Below the pieces are notes generated by a model. That model worked only from the letters and a program-made list of their open reading frames with translations. It did not search any database and was not told where the DNA came from. This document shows positions 1 through 7,303 of a stretch of DNA of 64,000 nucleotides, one piece after another (within the stretch, counting starts at the first letter, position 1; the number at the start of each line of letters is the position of its first letter). This stretch comes from Rhodobacter xanthinilyticus (GTDB lineage: Bacteria > Pseudomonadota > Alphaproteobacteria > Rhodobacterales > Rhodobacteraceae), in the NCBI RefSeq assembly GCF_001856665.1, contig NZ_CP017781.1, positions 2,141,501 through 2,205,500 on the forward strand. Direction: 5' to 3'. Both the position numbers and the translations under genes were made by a program.

Positions 1-1148
1 ATGTCGAATTCGATGTCGCGCGGATCGACGAGATCGAGGCCGTCACCAAACATGACGTGATCGCCTTCCTGACCCATTTGGCCGAGCATATCGGCTCGAC
101 CGAGGCGCGCTTCGTGCACCAGGGCATGACCTCCTCGGACGTGCTCGACACCACGCTCAACGTGCAGCTCGTGCGCGCCGCCGATATCTTGCTCAAGGAC
201 ATGGACCGGCTGCTCGCGGCGCTGAAAAAGCGCGCCTTCGAGCACAAGGACACGGTGCGCATCGGCCGCTCGCACGGCATCCACGCCGAGCCCACCACCA
301 TGGGCCTGACATTCGCGCGCTTCTACGCCGAGATGGACCGCAACAAGAACCGCCTCGAGAAGGCGCGCTGGGAGGTCGCCACCGGCGCGATCTCGGGCGC
401 GGTCGGCACCTTCGCCAATATCGACCCGGCGGTCGAGGAACATGTCTGCGAGAAGCTCGGCCTGCGCCCCGAGCCGATCTCGACCCAGGTGATCCCGCGC
501 GACCGTCACGCGATGTTCTTCGCGACGCTCGGCGTGATCGCGAGCTCGATCGAGAATGTCGCGATCGAGATCCGCCACATGCAGCGCACCGAGGTGCTGG
601 AAGCGGAAGAGTTCTTCTCGAAGGGCCAGAAGGGCTCCTCGGCGATGCCGCACAAGCGCAACCCGGTGCTGACCGAGAACCTCACCGGGCTTGCGCGGCT
701 GGTTCGGATGGCGGTCGTGCCGGCGATGGAGAACGTGGCGCTCTGGCATGAGCGCGACATCTCGCACAGCTCGGTCGAGCGCGGCATCGGCCCGGATGCG
801 ACGATCACCCTCGATTTCGCGCTCAACCGGCTCGCCGGCGTGATCGAGAACCTCGTGATCTACCCCGACAACATGCTCAAGAACATGAACAAGTTCAAAG
901 GCCTGGTGATGTCGCAGCGGGTTTTGCTGGCGCTGACGCAGGCGGGGGTGTCGCGCGAGGATGCCTATCGGCTGGTGCAGCGCAACGCGATGAAAGTCTG
1001 GGAACAGGGCGCGGATTTCAAGACCGAGCTCCTGGCCGACCCCGAGGTCACCGCCGCGCTCTCGCCCGCCGAGATCGAGGAGAAATTCGACCTCGGCTAT
1101 CACACCAAACATGTCGACACGATCTTCCGCCGCGTGTTTGGCGCGTGA
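1..1148 (+). CDS. purB: Adenylosuccinate lyase (5'-truncated by window edge)
   Basis: This enzyme cleaves SAICAR and adenylosuccinate with release of fumarate in purine synthesis. The reading frame is open from base 3, so roughly the first 50 codons lie outside the window; 381 residues remain of a protein usually about 435 long. The fumarase/aspartase superfamily signature, read as GSSAMPHKRNP, lies at nt 633-665 and carries the flexible-loop catalytic serine. An earlier SSDVLDT stretch and a later HERDISHSSVERG segment (around nt 745-783) are typical substrate-site elements. The stop at 1146-1148 is followed within 20 bp by a strong hairpin terminator. Identification is firm; only the start is unseen. 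Confidence 0.97.
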   Translation, partial: VEFDVARIDEIEAVTKHDVIAFLTHLAEHIGSTEARFVHQGMTSSDVLDTTLNVQLVRAADILLKDMDRLLAALKKRAFEHKDTVRIGRSHGIHAEPTTMGLTFARFYAEMDRNKNRLEKARWEVATGAISGAVGTFANIDPAVEEHVCEKLGLRPEPISTQVIPRDRHAMFFATLGVIASSIENVAIEIRHMQRTEVLEAEEFFSKGQKGSSAMPHKRNPVLTENLTGLARLVRMAVVPAMENVALWHERDISHSSVERGIGPDATITLDFALNRLAGVIENLVIYPDNMLKNMNKFKGLVMSQRVLLALTQAGVSREDAYRLVQRNAMKVWEQGADFKTELLADPEVTAALSPAEIEEKFDLGYHTKHVDTIFRRVFGA

Positions 1149-1168
1149 TCGGCGCGACGCGCGATCCG

Positions 1169-1190
1169 GGGGCCCTTCGGGGCCCCTTTT
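1169..1190 (+). terminator. Rho-independent terminator of purB
   Basis: A perfect GGGGCCC/GGGCCCC stem with a TTCG loop is followed by TTTT, 20 bp after the purB stop. Confidence 0.85.
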
Positions 1191-1273
1191 GCATGGGCGA
1201 CGGGGCGATGGTAACCGCGCCTTAACCGCCTTCGTGCCACCCTGCCGGAAAGCCGCAGGAATCGGAGGAACGG

Positions 1274-2332
1274 GTGAACGCGATCGCTCAGATGCAGCCC
1301 TTGGGTCAGTTGACGGGCTTTGGCGGCTCGGCGCGGCCGGTGCTGTCGAAAAAGCAAAAGGCCGCGATCATCGTGCGGCTTCTGTCGGCCGAGGGGCTGA
1401 AGGTGCCGCTGACCGATCTGAGCGAGGATCAGCAGACGCAGCTGACCGAGCATATCGCGGCGATGAAACTCGTCGACAAGGAGACGCTGCAGGAGGTTGT
1501 CGAGGAATTCTGCCATGAGCTCGAGGCGGTGGGGCTCGCCTTCCCCGGCGGGCTCGATGGCGCGCTCTCGCTGCTCGATGGGCAGCTCTCGGCCTCCGCC
1601 GCGACCCGGCTGCGCCGGCTCGCTTCGGGCAGCTCGCGCGCCGACCCCTGGGAGCGGCTCGCCGGGCTCAACGCGCAGGTGCTTCTGCCGGTGATCGAGG
1701 CGGAAAGCACCGAGGTGGGGGCGGTCGTGCTCTCCAAGCTCTCGGTCGCCAAGGCCGCGGAAATCCTGGGGAAATTGCCGGGCGAGAAGGCGCGGCGGAT
1801 CGCCTATGCGGTGTCGCTGACCGGCAATGTCGCGCCCGAGACGGTGCATCGGATCGGCCTCGCCCTCGCCCAGCAGCTCGATGCGGCGCCGCCCAAGGCC
1901 TTTGACACCGGCCCGGTGGAGCGCGTCGGCGCGATCCTCAACTACTCCCCCGCCGCGACCCGCGATGCGGTGCTCAAAGGGCTCGAGGAGGAGGATCAGG
2001 TGTTCGCCGAACAGGTCCGCAAGGCGATTTTCACCTTTACCAATATCCCCTCCCGGATCGATCCGCGCGATATCCCGAAGATCTTGCGCAATGTCGATCA
2101 GGCGCGGCTCATCACCGCGCTGGCGGGCGCCAAGGGCGAGGCGGAGAAGGCTGCGGAATTCATCCTCACCAACATGTCGCAGCGGATGGCGGCAAGTCTG
2201 CGCGACGAGATGGCGAACCTTGGCAAGGTCAAGGAAAAGGATGCCGAGGAAGCCGCGAACGAAGTCGTCAATGCGATCCGCGAGATGGAAGCCTCGGGCG
2301 AGATCTTCCTCGTCGCGGAGGACGAGGAGTAA
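1274..2332 (+). CDS. fliG: Flagellar motor switch protein FliG
   Basis: FliG forms the rotor ring that transmits torque from the stator and links it to FliM and FliN. The product is 352 aa, the usual length. The middle/C-terminal region contains FTNIPSRIDPRDIPKILRNV (about 250-270), and the C-terminal helix bundle has the MSQRMAASLRDEMANLG pattern with alternating acidic and basic residues. The start is GTG at 1274, chosen because a GGAGGA Shine-Dalgarno sequence precedes it by 6 nt; no better start is seen. Oddly, no other flagellar gene lies nearby: purB is upstream and a non-coding repeat array then gap genes are downstream. The family call is good; whether it serves a polar flagellum in this strain cannot be judged here. 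Confidence 0.88.
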   Translation: MNAIAQMQPLGQLTGFGGSARPVLSKKQKAAIIVRLLSAEGLKVPLTDLSEDQQTQLTEHIAAMKLVDKETLQEVVEEFCHELEAVGLAFPGGLDGALSLLDGQLSASAATRLRRLASGSSRADPWERLAGLNAQVLLPVIEAESTEVGAVVLSKLSVAKAAEILGKLPGEKARRIAYAVSLTGNVAPETVHRIGLALAQQLDAAPPKAFDTGPVERVGAILNYSPAATRDAVLKGLEEEDQVFAEQVRKAIFTFTNIPSRIDPRDIPKILRNVDQARLITALAGAKGEAEKAAEFILTNMSQRMAASLRDEMANLGKVKEKDAEEAANEVVNAIREMEASGEIFLVAEDEE

Positions 2333-2388
2333 GGGGGCTCTGCCCCCGGCCTGCGGCCTCCCCCGGGATATTTCGGCATCGTTGAAAG
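2333..2388. repeat. Compound intergenic repeat R1 (GC hairpin + arm A1)
   Basis: A GGGGGCTCTGCCCCC hairpin (2333-2347) starts at the base after the fliG stop. It is followed by one A1 arm: CCCGGGATATTT, 3 nt, CATCGTTGAAAG. No mirror arm follows. It probably acts as the fliG 3' end signal. Confidence 0.8.
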
Positions 2389-2520
2389 CCGGGGCCGGGC
2401 GCGGGCGATACCGGGCGCGGCGGCTCGGAGGCTCGGCGGGGCTTTGGGCGGCGGGGACGTGGGATTCGCGGGCCGGTGCAACAGGGCTTCCGTTGGCAGC
2501 CCTGCATGGCGTCGGCGGCG

Positions 2521-2940
2521 GATCCGGGTCAGGCCGGGCGCGACCCGGGCCTTGGGCGCGGGCGGCAAGGCCGCGGCGCCTCGAGCGGCCGCGCTATCAG
2601 GCGTCGGTGGCAGATCCGGCACAGGCAAGCCAACCGCGACCCTCGGATGCGGCCGGCGGGGCCGCGGGGGCTTGCGGTCACGGTCCTGCGGGGCGCGGGC
2701 GGCGGATCCGGCGCAGGGCGGGCGCGACCCGGGCCTTGGGCGCGGGCGACGGGGCCGCGGGCGGGCGGGCTGTCGGGCCCGGCGGCGGATCCGGCTCAGG
2801 GCGGGCGCGCCCCGGGCCTTGGGCGCGGGCGGCAAGGCCGCGGGGCTTGCGGCCCCGGTCCTGCGGGGCTCGGGCCGCAGGACCGGGGCGGGGCTGGCGC
2901 GACTCAGACCGGGGGCTGCGGGCGGCGGCGGGGCTTTGCG
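2521..2940. repeat. Degenerate ~92-bp tandem repeat (five units)
   Basis: Units begin with GATCCGG-type sequence at 2521, 2613, 2705 and 2788, with a more diverged unit (GACCGGGGC) at 2881. Spacings are 92, 92, 83 and 93 bp. The shared core reads GATCCGG(C/G)NCAGG, then GCGCGACCCGGGCC, then TTGGGCGCGGGCG and a GGGCCGCGGGG end. Because 92 and 83 are not multiples of three, units are not in one frame, so this is a DNA-level repeat rather than a repetitive protein. Confidence 0.8.
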
Positions 2941-3006
2941 CGCCCAATTCCGGCGGCGGGCCGGACCGCGGATCGGCGGCTTTGTGCACAATGGCACACC
3001 GTGGCC

Positions 3007-3018
3007 GCTAACGTTACC
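3007..3018. promoter_or_regulatory. LacI-type palindrome upstream of gap (first copy)
   Basis: GCTAAC|GTTACC is a 12-bp imperfect palindrome with a central CG, about 130 bp before the gap start. The geometry is that of LacI-family operators. Similar sites lie at 4364-4375 and 7292-7303. A regulator of the CceR/PckR kind (central carbon) would fit; that is inference. Confidence 0.4.
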
Positions 3019-3145
3019 GCCACCAGAAGATGTTTCCGCTACCACCCTGAAACTGCGGGTTTTCCGCTCGGCAAAGCCATGGTATCGGCCTTGCAACGCA
3101 ATCGCTCCGATTGCCTTGGCCCCTTTACCTAGTCAGGAGAGCGCT

Positions 3146-4147
3146 ATGACCGTCACCATCGGGATCAACGGTTTCGGCCGCATCGGCCGCTGCACCCTCG
3201 CCCATATCGCGGAAGCCGCGCGCAACGACGTGCAGGTTGTCAAGATCAACGCCACCGGCCCGATCGAGACCAACGCGCATCTGCTGAAATACGACTCGGT
3301 CCACGGCCGGTTCGGCGGCCCGGTGAAGGTCGAGGGCAAGACGCTCGACCTCGGCCAGGGCCCGATCGAGGTGATGTCGACCTACAACCCCGATGAGCTG
3401 AACTGGGACGGCATCGATGTCGTTCTGGAATGCACCGGCAAGTTCAACTCGCGCGACAAGGCCGCCGTCCACCTCGGCCGCGGCGCGAAACGCGTGCTGG
3501 TGTCGGCGCCGGCGACCAACGCCGACAAGACCATCGTCTATGGCGTGAACCACCGCGATCTGCGCGCCGAGCATCTCGTCGTCTCGAACGGCTCGTGCAC
3601 CACCAACTGCCTCGCGCCGCTGGCCAAGGTGCTCAACGACACCGTCGGCATCGAATCGGGGATCATGACCACGGTGCACAGCTACACCGGCGACCAGCCG
3701 ACGCTTGACCGCCGCCACAAGGATCTCTACCGCGCCCGCGCCGCGGCGATGGCGATGATCCCGACCTCGACCGGCGCTGCGAAGGCGATCGGCGAGGTGC
3801 TGCCCGAACTCGCCGGCAAGCTCGACGGCACCGCGCTGCGCGTGCCGACCCCGAATGTCTCGGCGGTCGACCTGACCTTCATCGCCGGCAAATCGGTCAC
3901 CCGCGACGAGATCAACGAGATCGTGCGCGAGGCCGCCGCGGGCCATATGGGCGCCGTGCTCGGCTATGACCCGGAACCGAAAGTCTCGATCGACTTCAAT
4001 CACACCACGCAATCGTCTATCTTCGCCCCCGACCAGACCAAGGTCACCGGCGGCAAGCTGGTGCGCGTGCTGGCGTGGTATGACAACGAATGGGGCTTCT
4101 CCTGCCGCATGGCCGATGTGGCCGGCGCGATCGGGCGGCTCATCTAA
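3146..4147 (+). CDS. gap: Glyceraldehyde-3-phosphate dehydrogenase, Ala36 (NADP-favouring) paralogue
   Basis: This enzyme interconverts glyceraldehyde-3-phosphate and 1,3-bisphosphoglycerate. The product is 333 aa. The Rossmann start INGFGRIGR is at 7-15, the SCTTNC catalytic motif has Cys151, and the C-terminal WYDNEWGFS segment is present. The ATG is preceded by AGGAGA. At the end of the second beta strand the sequence is KINATG, with Ala36 where the downstream paralogue has Asp36. In GAPDHs this aspartate binds the adenosine ribose and excludes NADP, and its loss (as in Bacillus GapB) goes with NADP use, so I infer a biosynthetic, Calvin-cycle or gluconeogenic role. It precedes a 47-codon ORF and the second GAPDH gene. 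Family certain; cofactor inferred. Confidence 0.95.
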   Translation: MTVTIGINGFGRIGRCTLAHIAEAARNDVQVVKINATGPIETNAHLLKYDSVHGRFGGPVKVEGKTLDLGQGPIEVMSTYNPDELNWDGIDVVLECTGKFNSRDKAAVHLGRGAKRVLVSAPATNADKTIVYGVNHRDLRAEHLVVSNGSCTTNCLAPLAKVLNDTVGIESGIMTTVHSYTGDQPTLDRRHKDLYRARAAAMAMIPTSTGAAKAIGEVLPELAGKLDGTALRVPTPNVSAVDLTFIAGKSVTRDEINEIVREAAAGHMGAVLGYDPEPKVSIDFNHTTQSSIFAPDQTKVTGGKLVRVLAWYDNEWGFSCRMADVAGAIGRLI

Positions 4148-4178
4148 CACCCGGGCGGGCCCGGGGGACGAGGGACGG

Positions 4179-4322
4179 ATGAACACCCCTATCGCCATCG
4201 GGCTTGCATCGCTGATCATTCTTTGCGCTCTGATCGACGGCTTTGCCAACGATTGGGGCGCAATGCTTTTTCTCGCCCGAAAAATGCTCCTGCTGATCGA
4301 CTGGGTCGAATTCTGGCGCTGA
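4179..4322 (+). CDS. Small hydrophobic membrane protein between the two gap genes
   Basis: A 47-codon ORF starts at ATG 4179 behind GAGGGACG and ends at TGA 4320-4322. Residues 4-20 are hydrophobic (IAIGLASLIILCALIDG) and a second hydrophobic patch lies near 29-40, ending DWVEFWR, so a short membrane protein is likely. It lies 31 bp after the first gap stop, in the same direction and before the promoter of the second gap. I know no function for it. Position and composition argue that it is real rather than chance; conservation in relatives would settle this. Confidence 0.55.
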   Translation: MNTPIAIGLASLIILCALIDGFANDWGAMLFLARKMLLLIDWVEFWR

Positions 4323-4338
4323 GCCGCGCTATCTTCTG

Positions 4339-4367
4339 TTGACCTTTCGTGCTTTCGTGCGATGTTA
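4339..4367 (+). promoter_or_regulatory. Candidate promoter of the second gap gene
   Basis: TTGACC (4339-4344) is followed after about 17 nt by ATGTTA (4362-4367), some 48 bp before the GAPDH start. The -10 hexamer is poor. The palindrome at 4364-4375 overlaps it, which would suit repression. Confidence 0.35.
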
Positions 4368-4375
4368 GCGCCAAC
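4364..4375. promoter_or_regulatory. LacI-type palindrome upstream of gap (second copy)
   Basis: GTTAGC|GCCAAC is a 12-bp palindrome with one mismatch and central CG, centred 45 bp before the second gap start and overlapping the candidate -10. It resembles the sites at 3007-3018 and 7292-7303. Confidence 0.42.
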
Positions 4376-4414
4376 GCTGCGCCGCAGTGTGGCGCGTGGC
4401 CAGAGGAGGCAGAG

Positions 4415-5416
4415 ATGGCGGTTAAAGTGGCAATCAACGGCTTCGGGCGGATCGGGCGCAATGTCTTGCGCGCGATCATCGAATCGGGGCGCACCGACAT
4501 TGAGGTGGTGGCGATCAACGACCTCGGCTCGGTGGAGACCAACGCCCATCTGCTGCAATTCGATTCCGTTCACGGCCGCTTCCCCGTCGAGGTGAAAACC
4601 GCCGGCAACACGATCGACGTCGGCCGCGGGCCGATCGAGGTCTCGGCGGTGCGCAACCCCGCCGAGCTGCCCTGGGCGCATGTCGATATCGTCATGGAAT
4701 GCACCGGCATCTTCACCGACCGCGAGAAGGCCGCGATCCATCTCGAGAATGGCGCGAGCCGGGTTCTCGTCTCGGCGCCCTCGAAAGGCGCGGACAATAC
4801 CGTGGTTTACGGCGTCAACCATGACAGCCTGACCGCCGATCAGCTCGTCGTGTCGAATGCGAGCTGCACGACGAACTGCCTCGCGCCGGTGGCGAAAGTG
4901 TTGAGCGAGACGGTGGGGATCACCAAGGGTTTCATGACCACGATCCACTCCTATACCGGCGATCAGCCGACGCTCGACACGTTCCACAAGGATCTCTACC
5001 GCGCCCGCGCGGCGGCGATGAGCATGATCCCGACGACGACGGGGGCGGCGCGCGCGGTGGGGCTCGTTCTGCCGCAGCTCAAGGGCAAGCTCGACGGCGT
5101 GGCCGTGCGGGTGCCGACCCCCAATGTCTCGGTCGTCGATCTGGTCTTCGAGGCCGAGCGCGACACCACCGTCGAGGAGATCAACGCCGCGATCATCGCC
5201 GCCGCCGAGGGGCCGCTCAAGGGCATCCTCGCCTATACCGCGCGGCCCAATGTCTCGATCGATTTCAACCACGACCCGCACAGCTCGACCTTCGCGCTCG
5301 ACCAGACCCATGTCATGGAAGGCAACATGATCCGGGTGCTGAGCTGGTATGACAACGAATGGGGCTTCTCCAACCGCATGGCCGATACCGCCGTCGCGAT
5401 GGGCAAGCTGATCTGA
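4415..5416 (+). CDS. gap: Glyceraldehyde-3-phosphate dehydrogenase, Asp36 (NAD-type) paralogue
   Basis: A 333-aa GAPDH of the same length as the upstream copy. INGFGRIGR is at 7-15, AINDLG places Asp36 at the NAD-specificity position, and SCTTNC has catalytic Cys151. The [20 protein letters not shown] segment and the WYDNEWGFS end are intact. The ATG at 4415 follows GAGGAGG by 5 nt; an in-frame upstream ATG at 4349 has no such signal. The acidic residue indicates NAD dependence, so this is the likely glycolytic partner of the Ala36 enzyme. It has its own candidate promoter and operator upstream and a hairpin terminator downstream, so the two gap genes need not be co-regulated. Confidence 0.96.
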   Translation: MAVKVAINGFGRIGRNVLRAIIESGRTDIEVVAINDLGSVETNAHLLQFDSVHGRFPVEVKTAGNTIDVGRGPIEVSAVRNPAELPWAHVDIVMECTGIFTDREKAAIHLENGASRVLVSAPSKGADNTVVYGVNHDSLTADQLVVSNASCTTNCLAPVAKVLSETVGITKGFMTTIHSYTGDQPTLDTFHKDLYRARAAAMSMIPTTTGAARAVGLVLPQLKGKLDGVAVRVPTPNVSVVDLVFEAERDTTVEEINAAIIAAAEGPLKGILAYTARPNVSIDFNHDPHSSTFALDQTHVMEGNMIRVLSWYDNEWGFSNRMADTAVAMGKLI

Positions 5417-5440
5417 GACGCGGATTTTTTGCGCAAAATG

Positions 5441-5475
5441 AAGGGGCTGGCGGGAATGTGACCGCCCGCCCCTTT
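5441..5475 (+). terminator. Terminator of the second gap gene
   Basis: A GGGGCTGGCGGG stem and its CCGCCCGCCCC partner with an AATGTGA loop end in CTTTG, 27 bp after the gap stop. The T-run is short. Confidence 0.6.
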
Positions 5476-5527
5476 GTCGTTTCCCGGATGCGCCGCTAGA
5501 GTGCTCGGGCTCACGAAAGGATCCGAT

Positions 5528-6160
5528 TTGCTCTCCCCCGCCCAGATCTTGCAGGAATTCATCACGCTTTGGGTCGTCATCGACCCGATCGGCACGCTGC
5601 CGGTGTTTCTCGCCGTCACCGCGGGGATGAGCGCGGCGCAGCGCCGCTCGGTGGCGCTGCGGGCGGTGACGGTGTCCTTCGTGGTGCTGACCGTGTTCAT
5701 CGTGCTCGGCCAGGTCGTGCTCGATGCGCTCGGCCTCGCTCTGCCGGCCTTCCAGATCGCGGGCGGGATCGTGCTGTTTCTCTTCGCGCTGACGATGATC
5801 TTCGGCCATTCCAAGCCCGAGGAGGAGATCGCCGAGGCCGAACGCGTGCGCCAGACCTCGGTGTTTCCGGTCGCGATCCCCTCGATCGCCTCGCCCGGCG
5901 CGATGCTCACCGTGGTGATCCTGACCGACAACGACCGCTTCTCGCTCGCCCATCAGGCGATTACGACGGGGCTGATGGCGCTCGTGCTGGGCGCGACGCT
6001 CGGGATCTTGCTCGCGGCGGGGCCCTTGGTGCGGGTGATCGGCACGACGGGCGCGGCGGTGATCAGCCGGGTGATGGGCATGATCCTCGCCGCGGTGGCG
6101 GTCGATGCGGTGCTGAAGGCGCTGGTCACGATCGGCGTGCTGCCCGCTTACGCGGGCTGA
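5528..6160 (+). CDS. MarC/UPF0056 family membrane protein
   Basis: A 210-aa integral membrane protein with about six hydrophobic segments. The family signature is seen as VVIDPIGTLPVFLAVTAGM near the N-terminus and SIASPGAMLTVVILTDN in the middle; the paired DP-P and SPG motifs characterise the MarC fold. I start it at TTG 5528 because GAAAGGA precedes it by 6 nt and the product then begins LSPAQILQEF like its relatives. An in-frame ATG 54 bp upstream lacks a ribosome site. The name implies multiple antibiotic resistance, but that role was not upheld for E. coli MarC, and the transported substrate is unknown. Confidence 0.85.
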   Translation: MLSPAQILQEFITLWVVIDPIGTLPVFLAVTAGMSAAQRRSVALRAVTVSFVVLTVFIVLGQVVLDALGLALPAFQIAGGIVLFLFALTMIFGHSKPEEEIAEAERVRQTSVFPVAIPSIASPGAMLTVVILTDNDRFSLAHQAITTGLMALVLGATLGILLAAGPLVRVIGTTGAAVISRVMGMILAAVAVDAVLKALVTIGVLPAYAG

Positions 6161-6166
6161 GCCGGC

Positions 6167-6664
6167 TCAGGCCTTGCCGAGGCGCTCGAGCAGCCGGTCC
6201 TTGACCGCGGGCGTCACAAAGCGCGAGACATCGCCATCGAGCCGCGCGATCTCCTTGACCAGTTTCGAGGCGATCGCCTGACGGCGCGCATCGGCCATCA
6301 GGAACACCGTCTCGACCGAGGAATCGAGCGCGCGGTTCATGCCAACCATCTGGAATTCATACTCGAAATCCGCCACGGCCCGCAGCCCGCGGATGATCAC
6401 ATTCGCCCCCACATCGCGCGCGCAATGGATCAGCAGGTTCTCGAACGGATGCACGACAATCTCGCCGCCGCAGCGCGCGGTGATCTCGGAACATTCCGCC
6501 TCGATCATCTCGACCCGCTCCTCGAGCGAGAACAGCGGCCCCTTGTCGCGGTTGATCGCGACCCCGATCACCAGCCGGTCGACGAGCGCGAGCGCGCGCT
6601 GGATGATGTCGATATGCCCCAGGGTCACCGGATCGAAGGTTCCGGGGTAAAGACCGACGCGCAT
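6167..6664 (-). CDS. coaD: Pantetheine-phosphate adenylyltransferase
   Basis: This enzyme joins ATP and 4'-phosphopantetheine to dephospho-CoA, the penultimate step of CoA synthesis. The product is 165 aa, the usual size. The nucleotidyltransferase motif is near the start (YPGTFDPVTLGH, T/HxGH with His18). IIRGLRAVADFEYEFQM is the family's central block, followed by ASKLVKEIA, a variant of the ISS-type motif. It is convergent with marC, with 6 bp between the stops. The next gene on this strand is the CBS-pair gene upstream. Confidence 0.96.
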   Translation of the reverse strand: MRVGLYPGTFDPVTLGHIDIIQRALALVDRLVIGVAINRDKGPLFSLEERVEMIEAECSEITARCGGEIVVHPFENLLIHCARDVGANVIIRGLRAVADFEYEFQMVGMNRALDSSVETVFLMADARRQAIASKLVKEIARLDGDVSRFVTPAVKDRLLERLGKA

Positions 6665-6790
6665 GGGCTCCTCCTCGAGACCGTTTCAGCAAGGGTTCAG
6701 GGCACGCAACGATATTGCGCGCCCTTTTGCAAGCCCCGAAGCGCCGCGGCGCAGCGTCACGGGCCCGTGACCGCCGCGTCGGCCCGCCGC

Positions 6791-7225
6791 TCAGCTCCCC
6801 ATGATCATCCCGGTGAGCGCCTCTTTCTCCATGTTGAGCTCAGCGAGCCGCGCCGCGATAACGTCGCGGATCGAGATCAGCCCGACCATCACCTCGCCCT
6901 CCATCACCGGCATGTGGCGAAAGCCGCCCTTGCTCATCCGCTCCATCACCTCGGCGGTGGTATCGGTGCGGGTGCAGCCGATGGCGTTTTTCGTCATGAT
7001 CTCATCGACCGGCAGCGCCAGCACCGCCGCGCCGCGCCGGCCGAGCTCGCGCACCACGTCGCGCTCCGAGACGATCCCGTCGACATGGCGCCCATCGCGC
7101 GAGATGATCAGCGCGCCGATCCGCCGCGCCGAGAGGATCTCGGCCACTTCGGCGACGCTCGTGCCCGGCGCGACGGTGGTCACGCTGTCGTCCTTCTTGG
7201 TCTTCAGAATTTGCAGAACCTGCAT
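6791..7225 (-). CDS. CBS-domain pair protein
   Basis: A 144-aa cytosolic protein made of two CBS domains and little else. The first covers about 8-65 (ILKTKKDDSVTTV to GIVSERDVVREL) and the second about 75-135 (VDEIMTKNAIGC to GLISIRDVIAARL). CBS pairs bind adenine nucleotides or SAM and usually sense energy state, but no effector domain is attached here. The start at 7225 (MQVLQILK) is preferred over one eight codons upstream because GGGGAGG lies 5 nt before it. A LacI-type palindrome (7292-7303) lies upstream. The partner protein is unknown. Confidence 0.85.
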   Translation of the reverse strand: MQVLQILKTKKDDSVTTVAPGTSVAEVAEILSARRIGALIISRDGRHVDGIVSERDVVRELGRRGAAVLALPVDEIMTKNAIGCTRTDTTAEVMERMSKGGFRHMPVMEGEVMVGLISIRDVIAARLAELNMEKEALTGMIMGS

Positions 7226-7291
7226 CGCATCCTCCCCTTGCGCAGCCATGCCTTAGCGTCACCGCCACGCAAGAATCTGTCAAGCCGGAAT

Positions 7292-7303
7292 GTTAGCGTT
7301 AAC
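7292..7303. promoter_or_regulatory. LacI-type palindrome upstream of the CBS gene
   Basis: GTTAGC|GTTAAC is a 12-bp near-perfect palindrome about 67 bp before the CBS gene start, touching the stop codon of the LysR gene. It matches the pattern of the two sites near the gap genes. Confidence 0.4.

Larger units (their letters stand above)
2389..3145. other. Non-coding, extremely GC-rich interval between fliG and gap
   Basis: No convincing gene is seen in this 757-bp interval. Long open frames cross it on both strands, but their translations are Arg/Ala/Gly/Pro-rich and depend on GC composition. The interval holds a 92-bp tandem repeat (2521-2940) and, closer to gap, a palindrome at 3007-3018 in less biased sequence that probably carries the gap promoter. 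Confidence 0.7.

Noticed and set aside
2521-2940. CRISPR array
   Set aside because: Units are 83-93 bp, abutting and diverged, with no short constant repeat and unique spacers, and no cas gene is present.
1827-3011. Open frame of 394 codons running from inside fliG through the GC-rich repeat
   Set aside because: It is out of frame with fliG and its Arg/Gly/Ala repeat comes from the 92-bp DNA units, which change frame between copies.
3125-5953. A 942-codon open frame antisense to both gap genes and others like it opposite uvrA (16461-19316) and the AsmA-like gene (26415-29651)
   Set aside because: They mirror the codon bias of the true genes on the other strand, are Arg/His/Asp-rich and show no domain, signal or ribosome site.
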